NCBI GenBank assembly: GCA_026260175.1
Contig: JAKCWW010000667.1
Span: forward strand, 72,772-97,629
DNA from: Reticulitermes lucifugus
Taxonomy: Eukaryota > Arthropoda > Insecta > Blattodea > Rhinotermitidae
DNA length: 24,858 nt
Direction of reading: 5' to 3'
A program made the translations under genes and the position numbers. This document shows, in pieces, positions 19,901 to 24,858 of the stretch. The notes below the pieces were generated by a model, which worked only from the letters and a program-made list of their open reading frames with translations, did no database searches and had not been told where the DNA came from. Positions within the stretch are counted from its first letter, which is position 1, and each line of letters starts with the position of its first letter.

Positions 19901-20855
19901 ATCATTACACACTACACCATCTGAGCTACTCACAGCAACAGTACATAAACCATAAATATATAAACACTAAAGAGAACATAATTACTAGCGGAATAAAATA
20001 CAGTCCTTAGATTATTATTATTATTATTATTTATCACCTTATGCAGGGTATTTACAATTACATACCTGAAACAAACCATGTCTCTAAGGCATATAACGTG
20101 GCAGCTATTCTGGGGTTACAATTTACGGTACAGGTAATGCTGTTTCCCATGATAAACATTTTGTACTTTATATTATTATTATTATCATCATCATTATCAT
20201 TATCATTACCATCATCATCATCAACAACATCGTATTATTAGTGTAAAGGTTCGACACTTCAAGAGGAACTGTCGTATGGATGAAATTATGTACGTGTACA
20301 TATGTCACAGCCATCTAACTATGTATGTGTACATACCTAGTATGTCACAGCCATCTAACTATGTACGTGTACATATGTCACAGCCATCTAACGACTGATG
20401 CCATCTGCCAGGCAATGAGTGTCTAATAGGTGAAAGTATGTACATGTCGAGACCATCATGAAGAATAACGCTATTTCCCAGACAATGACAGAGTAAAGAA
20501 TATCTATAAATCAATCACGAAGGGCCTCCTCGTAACGTGCTTCGAGTTACGGTGTTTAAAATAGCACACACAATTTGTAGACATCAGTCGGAGACATTTA
20601 TCTGTTCACTGCCATTCAGGAAATGCACAGTGTCTGCCACCCCTAGGAACGAAGCAATTTGATGTCTGTAAAGTGCGCTCCTTTGCTCAGTTTTAATGAC
20701 AAGGATACAATCTCCGTCTTCGCAGGTGACGTGTCCTTTGTACTCGGGAACGTAAGGCCTCAGAACGTCCTTCATAAGGACCTGAAAGCACAGCTCCTCT
20801 TTAGGACACAACTTTTTCAGAATGGTGCCTTGTTCAGGTCCTGCCTTGAAGTTTC
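11782..20855 (-). CDS. IP3K: Inositol-trisphosphate 3-kinase, 3' part (six joined exons)
   Basis: Exons in transcription order are 20709-20855, 17709-17839, 17337-17419, 14099-14267, 13171-13242 and 11782-12087. Joined, they stay in frame for 302 residues and end in TGA. The protein is the catalytic core of an Ins(1,4,5)P3 3-kinase, a cytosolic enzyme that uses ATP to make Ins(1,3,4,5)P4 and shapes calcium signals. Landmarks are ILKK near residue 12 (nucleotide-binding lysine), PCVMDCKIG at 65-73 (family signature PxxxDxKxG), [11 protein letters not shown] near 135, SSLLFVHD at 205-212, IDF at 221-223 (metal-binding aspartate) and [13 protein letters not shown] after that. The KPKLRKDMYEKM and TEEEHR segments are typical of IP3Ks rather than of IPMK or IP6K. 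The start of the catalytic domain and the calmodulin-binding region are missing and should lie upstream, beyond the window or in unrecognised exons. Confidence 0.95.
12088..13170 (-). other. IP3K intron E-F
   Basis: The intron is bounded by donor GTGAGT and acceptor TTCCAG. At 12824-12795 on the minus strand it carries CTGATGA, 18 bases, then GAAAC. This resembles the retroelement tails that end CTGAxGATG...GAAAC, so a small mobile-element remnant is likely, but its borders are not clear. No other gene is seen. Confidence 0.6.
13171..13242 (-). CDS. IP3K: IP3K exon E
   Basis: This 24-codon exon follows a long T tract and CCAG. It reads [20 protein letters not shown] then TTHE, and ends at a strong donor (GAG then GTGAGT). 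It corresponds to the IP3K helix YL.RL..IR.TLEVS.FF..HE that leads into the SSLL segment. It is phase 0 at both ends. It is too short to be found by open-frame length alone and was located by homology between exons D and F. Confidence 0.95.
13880..13986 (+). mobile_element. Retroelement-like fragment (CTGAAGATG...CCGAAA)
   Basis: This lies in intron D-E. It contains CTGAAGA at 13903-13909, GGGA/TCCC complementary tracts, CCGAAATG around 13928-13934, then GATGGAAAAAGTCC. The last part resembles the right arm of the foldback element at 5213-5286. CTGAxGA and GAAA separated by a short stem is the layout of a hammerhead core, known from Penelope-like elements. Here the closing pair is mismatched and stem I is weak, so this is at best a decayed copy. 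Confidence 0.35.
13987..14150. repeat. Tandem duplication of the IP3K exon D 3' end
   Basis: The segment CACTGCATGTGGGAAAC...AAATCTTGAAATGCCTGCATGATCTG occurs at 14099-14148 (the true end of exon D, reversed) and again at 14024-14073 in the intron. A third partial start, AAATCTTGAAATG, lies at 13987-13999. The offset is 75 bp. Copies differ at only a handful of sites. In the intronic copy the donor GTGAGT has become TTGTCA, so the duplicate exon end cannot be spliced. Confidence 0.85.
14099..14267 (-). CDS. IP3K: IP3K exon D
   Basis: The acceptor is GTGTGTTCAG. The first G completes the arginine codon from exon C, followed by [20 protein letters not shown], then [20 protein letters not shown], and it ends FPHAV. 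This matches the IP3K segment whose consensus is [21 protein letters not shown], with a DFKTT.(S/T)REQ helix. The exon ends on a codon boundary at GTG, then donor GTGAGT. Its last ~50 bp are tandemly duplicated in the following intron (see 13987-14150). Confidence 0.95.
14960..15298 (+). mobile_element. LINE (non-LTR retrotransposon) 3' end remnant
   Basis: From about 14960 the plus strand reads [18 protein letters not shown], then [18 protein letters not shown], and after a spacer [19 protein letters not shown], stopping at TAG (15184-15186). This is the pattern NL..FQK..YY.GI..FN.LP....K.FK..LK..L..HSFYS found at the C-terminus of many insect non-LTR reverse transcriptase proteins. A short 3' UTR containing ATGACTTATTCCACATCC follows, then an ATGT microsatellite (15265-15293) of the kind such elements end in. 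It is 5'-truncated, as is typical of target-primed reverse transcription, and lies antisense to the host gene. Confidence 0.7.
15265..15293. repeat. ATGT microsatellite
   Basis: About seven ATGT units directly follow the LINE 3' UTR and probably represent the element's repeat tail. Confidence 0.85.
16892..16932. repeat. ATT microsatellite
   Basis: About 13 uninterrupted ATT/TTA units lie inside IP3K intron C-D. They encode a meaningless tyrosine run in one frame. Confidence 0.95.
17337..17419 (-). CDS. IP3K: IP3K exon C
   Basis: The acceptor is TGTTGCAG, followed directly by [19 protein letters not shown] and then RLKGVTKP plus two bases (AG) of a split arginine codon. The donor is GTTAGT. 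DMYEKM...APTEEEH...VTKPRY is a hallmark IP3K stretch that lies in the inositol-phosphate-binding part of the fold and is absent from the shorter IPMK. The exon is 83 bp and its phase matches both neighbours. Confidence 0.95.
17709..17839 (-). CDS. IP3K: IP3K exon B (PxxxDxKxG signature)
   Basis: The exon begins CC after an acceptor CACTGCAG and joins exon A to give a serine. It then reads [21 protein letters not shown] and [29 protein letters not shown] is the inositol polyphosphate kinase signature, whose Asp and Lys contact substrate and ATP phosphates in characterised enzymes. The exon ends on a codon boundary at a good donor (AAG then GTGAGC). The intron to exon C is short, 289 bp. The extra Met before YLQLQ is unusual compared with the IP3Ks I recall and is the one soft spot in the join. 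Confidence 0.95.
18895..19080. repeat. ATTC / CCTT simple-repeat tract
   Basis: Degenerate ATTC-like units (18895-18990) lead into pure CCTT units (about 19003-19026) and then CATT units (about 19026-19078). The gradient suggests slippage and unit switching within one tract. Confidence 0.9.
19835..19932 (-). mobile_element. Possible tRNA-derived SINE fragment
   Basis: The minus strand reads TAGCTCAGATGG at 19928-19917, an exact match to the A-box pattern TRGCNNARYNGG. It is followed about 60 bases later by GGAATTCGAAGGCC, which resembles a degraded B box around TTCGAA. A genuine tRNA is unlikely because the acceptor and anticodon stems do not form. A decayed SINE head is the best reading. 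Confidence 0.35.
20011..20031. repeat. ATT microsatellite
   Basis: About seven ATT units in intron A-B. Confidence 0.85.
20171..20240. repeat. ATT/ATC compound microsatellite
   Basis: ATT units pass into mixed ATC and ATT units in intron A-B. The open frame across it (20041-20241) is simple-sequence artefact. Confidence 0.85.
20285..20392. repeat. Three-copy tandem repeat
   Basis: ATGTACGTGTACATATGTCA followed by CAGCCATCTAACT occurs three times. The middle copy carries an 8-base insertion (CCTAGTAT context), so the units are about 33, 40 and 32 bases. A fourth, decayed end (GCCATCTGCC) follows. Confidence 0.85.
20709..20855 (-). CDS. IP3K: IP3K exon A (first catalytic-domain exon in window)
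   Basis: This is the most upstream exon that can be supported. The acceptor is a ten-T tract followed by GCAG at 20859-20856. The exon starts with GA, completing a glycine codon, then reads [21 protein letters not shown] followed by ILKK is the glycine-turn and nucleotide-binding-lysine region of IP3Ks. It ends after ...EDGD plus one base, which fits the phase of exon B. The donor GTATCC is a poor match to GTRAGT, yet it is the only GT in the right phase near the homology end. The reading frame stays open past it to a TGA at 20584, so read-through would add a non-homologous tail. The preceding exon was not found. Confidence 0.88.
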
Positions 20856-21587
20856 CTGCAAAAAAAAAACAACCAGGGTATTAATATAAGCTTATATAAA
20901 CATATTGCGAGTACAGTTTATTGTTTCGGCGTTGACTTTACTACATTCAGACCGCATATAAACCGGACGGTCTTCAGGGTACTGAGTTCCATGGAGCAAT
21001 ATTTTCATTAACTGCATCTCCGAGAATAGCAGATTGGTAATAATGGAAATGAACGCTATTGAATCTGAAGGTACACACTATGGGGTATTTAATAAATTTT
21101 GAGGCGGTATGATTTAACAGGAGATTACAGAGATTCAGAAGACGAAGAGCTTTACAATTTGTACTCCTCATCTAATATCGTTTCGAGGGATTAAGTTAAG
21201 GATAACTGGGCGGGCGATAGATGTGTCACGAATGGGGAAAACTTTTATAAATCCTAATAATACTGAACGACGGACTGCATACAGGCAACACGACTTCGCT
21301 AGACCTTTCAGGGCTTAAAGCTCAAAACACAAAAGCCTAAACCCGGTAGAGGAAGCTTTAGGTGTTGACAGAGTTTAAAATGTTTGCAGAATATTATGGC
21401 GTTGTATTCACAAAGGAAATATCTTTCTGGTATCACAGTTCAATAAGCCAGGGGTTCCAAGCCTACATGTATACTGAGGCCGAACAATTCCTCCCATGTT
21501 GCAACAGTCAACATAGCATATTTTCCATTAATTATATTACTTGCATGCGAGATTTTAGATTCTTATAGCGTTGATTCTGATGACGTG

Positions 21588-21795
21588 TCGTTGGGCGAGT
21601 GGTTTCCGACGTTTCGAAGGAATTTAGTGCCACCACCTACAGGTGTCATGAGGTCACAAAAGACCAGACGGGTTTCTGAGACCAGACCCCTTGATCATTG
21701 AAGATAAAGACAATACGTTCCTTCTGGGACCTCCTGACTCATGAAAATTAAGATATTACGTTAGGTCGAAACGTCGGAGACCACTCACCCAACGA
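21588..21795. mobile_element. 208-bp element with 30-bp inverted terminal repeats
   Basis: Positions 21588-21617 and 21766-21795 are inverted copies, 28 of 30 matching, starting TCGTTGGG and ending CGACGTTTCGA. The 148-bp interior has no coding capacity. This is the layout of a MITE or a foldback element. The innermost ACGTTTCGA also occurs in the arm of the hairpin at 5114-5286, hinting at related elements. Clear target-site duplications were not seen. Confidence 0.6.
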
Positions 21796-22362
21796 TGACA
21801 TATTCCAGAAGAACTGAATCATCAATATCGTTTATAGTTCGAAAGACAGCACAACAAACATTAATTGTTTATGGGGATCCGCCCACAGCACAATGACTGC
21901 CAGGAGATAAGCCCCTCAAAAAGCTGGGGAAGCAGTGTATTAGCTGACTCAGATGTCGGATCGGAATACGAGTACATACGGCACAGATATCGCCCGCAGT
22001 GTAAGGTCCCCTGCCTGGCAAAGTGTCGCTTCTTTCTTCATGTGTTACATTTACATACAAACAGCACACGGCACAAGACTGCATAATAAACACAGGGGTG
22101 ACCATTTTCAATTCACACGTCAAAATACAGCTTTGTCTTCCGGCATACAGCTGCTTTCTTTGTCCACACCACAAACCAGCGTACAGTGAAAAGTTTAAAG
22201 AATGAATAACATAAACATTTAGAAATTAAAGTTTATTCATGTAATAAAACTATCATAAGGATTCGAATTGCACCCAAAAGCTCTATCTTCATACACGTCC
22301 TTCGCTGTAAAAGTTGTAGCCACCACAGACACCGAAACGAATACGCAGTACATGAGATCAAC

Positions 22363-22400
22363 GCTCTTCTGGGATATTACGCGTAATAACCCAGAAGCGC
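22363..22400. repeat. 38-bp near-perfect palindrome
   Basis: Two 19-base arms meet at ACGCGT with only two mismatches, giving TTCTGGGATATTACG mirrored as CGTAATAACCCAGAA. It has no spacer, so it could extrude as a cruciform or bind a dimeric protein. It could also be a transposon-derived foldback. No promoter element was recognised beside it. Confidence 0.75.
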
Positions 22401-23950
22401 GCAGATCTCACCAACATCGCGGCGGAAGACCAAAATCAAGGATAAGGTGTAAATTGTGTAACGGATTCTGGTGTCCTGCATTAGCGCCATGGCATGAAAC
22501 CGAGAAGTTACATTTGTATACACATCTCACACGCGAAGGGGTATGCCTTCATGCCTCGCCCATCCACAAGGAACTATCGTCGTGACGAAATAAGTTCAGT
22601 CCATGGAGTTCATGGTGCGAATATTGAGTGAAATTGTGGTTTCATGTTATACCACAATTATTATAACGTAAACAACTGGAACAATTGCAGGTTTACCTAG
22701 GCAAACCGTAGTTAGCGCGATGGTAAATTGTCAAATTTCCAGCAGAAACTTTAGCTGGTAATATACGCATAATTTATGGCCATCAGATCTGACTGCGATA
22801 CTGACCACTACCTGGCGATTGCAAAAGTTAGGGAAAGACTGTCGATCAGTAAACGTAATCAGCAAGGCGTAGATGAGGTGGGATAATATTAAAATAGTTC
22901 TAACGGAACAGGATGTACGATTTTGAACTGGATTCGGTTGTCAAAAGACGTAACAGCGGGCCGGTTCTTGTAAATAATAAACATTTGAGGTTCTCCAAAA
23001 AAAAAAGTGGTCATAAAGGCCGTCGTTCCTTTGTGGATTGGTCACGCCTGTTTCTGAGACATGCACATTACTTGTCAGAAGCAAGTCTTACATTTTCTTC
23101 ACTTGGCACGGACACTGTTGTTATGTAGCAACAAGGATTTATCAGAACTCACGCACAGAAACGCTGCACAGACGGTTTACTGTCTCAGGCAGCATCCACA
23201 TACACCACCTCCACGGTGCTCAACAATCTCGCTTTCTCACTTTCTCAAATTCACGAACACTACATTTACGTAAAGCCGAGAAGTCTAGATTCGATTCCCA
23301 ACAGGGAAGAAATAGATTTTTCGCTTCTCCGAAACGTCCAGACCGGGTCTAGGCACCACCTAACATCCAAGTCAATGGTACCGGAGATTCTTTACTAGTA
23401 GGTAAAGAGACCAAGCTGACCACTGACCTCCCTCTAATGCCAAAGTAAAGAATGGCTGGAGCTATACCACAAATCTTCCAATGGTGCGCACAGGGACAAC
23501 TTTACATCACTTTTACATTCACGTGTAAGTAAAATGTTCCGTGTAGTGCTCTCATTTTTTGGTTACAGTTCAATGCCAGTCAAATGCTTCTCAAATAACG
23601 TCACAATTGGTATCATTATACGTCACTTGCACAGAACACACAAGCAACAAATAATTCATTATAAGGGGATCCTGCCAGTCCGTACGCCTTCCGAAACTGC
23701 TCTAGTGATATCGATGACATCTGTTATCGTCTGCCAGCATTAGAAGCTGTGGCTTCATTTCATTTTGGTCCGCATCGATGCAACATCACATTTTACAAGT
23801 AGCACAGACATTCATCTGTCAAAAACAGGAATACGACTCCATACATGATACACGACTAAAATACAAGCTGCACCTAATTAAAATGCACAGTTTGTGTAAA
23901 AAATATGTTTTTATACATATAAGAATATTGTTGTACCACGCCATGAACAT

Positions 23951-24165
23951 GAATGGATAAATGGTGGTATAGCTCCGTGCATTCTTAACCTAGATGGAGG
24001 TGAGTAGTCAACGTCACACTCCAGCCGCTTCACTCCCGAGGAAAGAGCGCCCGGTACCTATTGCCGATCTAGGTGTGAAAAGAAAAGAAAAATATTTTAA
24101 CCCTACCAGTACTCGAACCACATATTCCTCTGTCGTCCAGCCCCTGTCCTGTTCACTATACTTCC
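23951..24165 (-). mobile_element. tRNA-derived SINE-like element
   Basis: On the minus strand GGTTCGAGTAC at 24119-24109 matches the B box (GGTTCGANTCC) at 9 of 11 bases. About 30 bases upstream TAGTGAACAGG (24158-24148) resembles an A box with a shifted spacing. The downstream body contains a pyrimidine-rich stretch and GGGCGCTCTTTCC, then CACCTCCATCTAGG. The body differs from the SINE-like insert at 356-644, so it would be a separate family. The 3' border is uncertain. Confidence 0.45.
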
Positions 24166-24773
24166 TACATGGCGCATGTCCCTAGCTACAGTGAGATGCC
24201 ATTAGTCATCTATCAATGCTGGATCCACACCACAGGCGATACATTCTCTTCCTGCTTAGAGCAACAGCATTCACACTGCGTTCCACAAGCACATATCCCT
24301 TGTAATGAAACTGATAAACATAACGTTGGCAATTTTCGTTGCATTTTGTTTTTCCTCCCCTTCTTTGTACAAAACCGTCAATGGGTTTACTTTCAGTATA
24401 AATTACCACAAACGTGTTGAAATATTTCATTTTTAAAACAAAATTCCATGGTTTAAAAGGATTTATTCAACTTTTGCACCCAAAAATACACTTCTGGTTC
24501 ACAGCAGTTCCGCAGAAATTCAGAATTATTAACAAGGGCTCCACACATATTAAAATTTCATGACCACCGGCTTAGAGGAACTTATGGGATGGGGTGAGAG
24601 GGGAGAGTTGGGCGAGGGGTTCATTCCGGCTGTCCACACCGAAGCCCTTTGTACACATGACGTGCAAACTACGACAAATACGTTACGTCATCTGCAGTCA
24701 ATTCCCTCACGCCCCTTCAGCAGCTGACCTTACCGTGCGCCAGCACATGCAGTGTTGACCTTGAGGTAACAGC

Positions 24774-24858
24774 AGAATGCAGGGTGATGTACAGCGTTTA
24801 TCGTAAGGTAGGAGGAGAATGCAGGGTGATGTACAGTGTTTATCGTAAGGTAGGAGGA
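24774..24858. repeat. 42-bp tandem repeat at the right edge
   Basis: AGAATGCAGGGTGATGTACA followed by GYGTTTATCGTAAGGTAGGAG occurs twice with a 42-base step and a single substitution (C to T in the middle). It runs to the end of the window, so more copies may follow. Confidence 0.85.

Larger units (their letters stand above)
17840..20708 (-). other. IP3K intron A-B
   Basis: This 2.87-kb intron has the weak donor GTATCC and acceptor CTGCAG. It contains ATTC/CCTT simple repeats (18895-19080), a possible tRNA-derived SINE (19835-19932), ATT/ATC microsatellites and a 3-copy tandem repeat (20285-20392). No additional kinase exon is needed or seen. Confidence 0.65.
20856..24858. other. Region upstream of IP3K exon A (intron or 5' flank)
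   Basis: The missing upstream catalytic exon (which should encode a W..LAGH.G-like segment ending one base into a Gly codon) was looked for on the minus strand and not found. Small mobile-element remnants, palindromes and short repeats are listed separately. Several open frames of 60-105 codons occur on both strands, but none shows a recognisable domain or splice-supported structure. CpG looks more frequent here than in the AT-rich left half, which would fit a position nearer a promoter, but I did not count it. Confidence 0.4.

Noticed and set aside
21869..22189. Overlapping frames of 73-101 codons on both strands
   Set aside because: Simultaneous open frames on both strands without any domain, splice support or start context suggest chance in less AT-rich DNA.
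22268..22585. 105-codon plus-strand frame containing a TLFWDITRNN-like peptide
   Set aside because: A similar FWD(V/I)T peptide turns up, as I recall, in many spurious insect repeat translations. The frame spans the 38-bp palindrome and has no recognisable domain.
23120..23140. X-box (RFX)-like site GTTGTTATGTAGCAAC
   Set aside because: The half-sites resemble the motif but the spacer is 4 bases rather than 1-3, and no ciliary gene is adjacent.

Overview
The window looks like repeat-rich nuclear DNA of an insect. The evidence is a long array of the arthropod telomere-type pentamer TTAGG, an intron-split animal kinase gene, tRNA-derived SINE-like copies and a LINE 3' end. TTAGG is ancestral in arthropods and lost in flies, so a non-dipteran insect fits. 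The style of the repeats reminds me of a cockroach or termite, but that is inference.

Layout, left to right: (1) 1-1540 is a degenerating TTAGG array, interrupted at about 356-644 by a tRNA-derived SINE-like element. (2) 1541-2589 is mostly unassigned and holds one possible orphan terminal exon on the minus strand. (3) 2590-7435 is an old, diverged satellite with a very regular repeat length near 143 bp. Its middle block (about 3780-4625) is inverted, it is interrupted by a 74-bp-arm foldback hairpin (5114-5286), and its right end (6961-7435) is a different sequence subfamily with the same 143-bp period. (4) 7436-8780 is a second array with a 36-bp period. (5) 8781-11781 is AT-rich flank and presumed 3' UTR. 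(6) 11782-20855, minus strand, holds six consecutive 3' coding exons of an inositol 1,4,5-trisphosphate 3-kinase (IP3K). (7) 20856-24858 is upstream or intronic sequence with small mobile-element remnants, palindromes and a short tandem repeat at the right edge.

The kinase is the only gene I can identify with confidence. Its exons join in phase to 302 codons covering most of the catalytic domain, including the inositol polyphosphate kinase signature PxxxDxKxG, the SSLL segment and the IDF metal-binding segment, and end at a TGA. The first part of the catalytic domain, the calmodulin-binding region and the N-terminus are not found and probably lie to the right of the window. The enzyme should phosphorylate Ins(1,4,5)P3 to Ins(1,3,4,5)P4 and so limit calcium release.

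The most unusual features are the 143-bp satellite that keeps its length while its sequence changes and its orientation flips, its direct succession to a 36-bp array (4 x 36 = 144), the interstitial orientation of the TTAGG block, and a tandem duplication of a kinase exon end with a dead splice donor. I see no bacterial-type system, CRISPR array or complete autonomous transposon.
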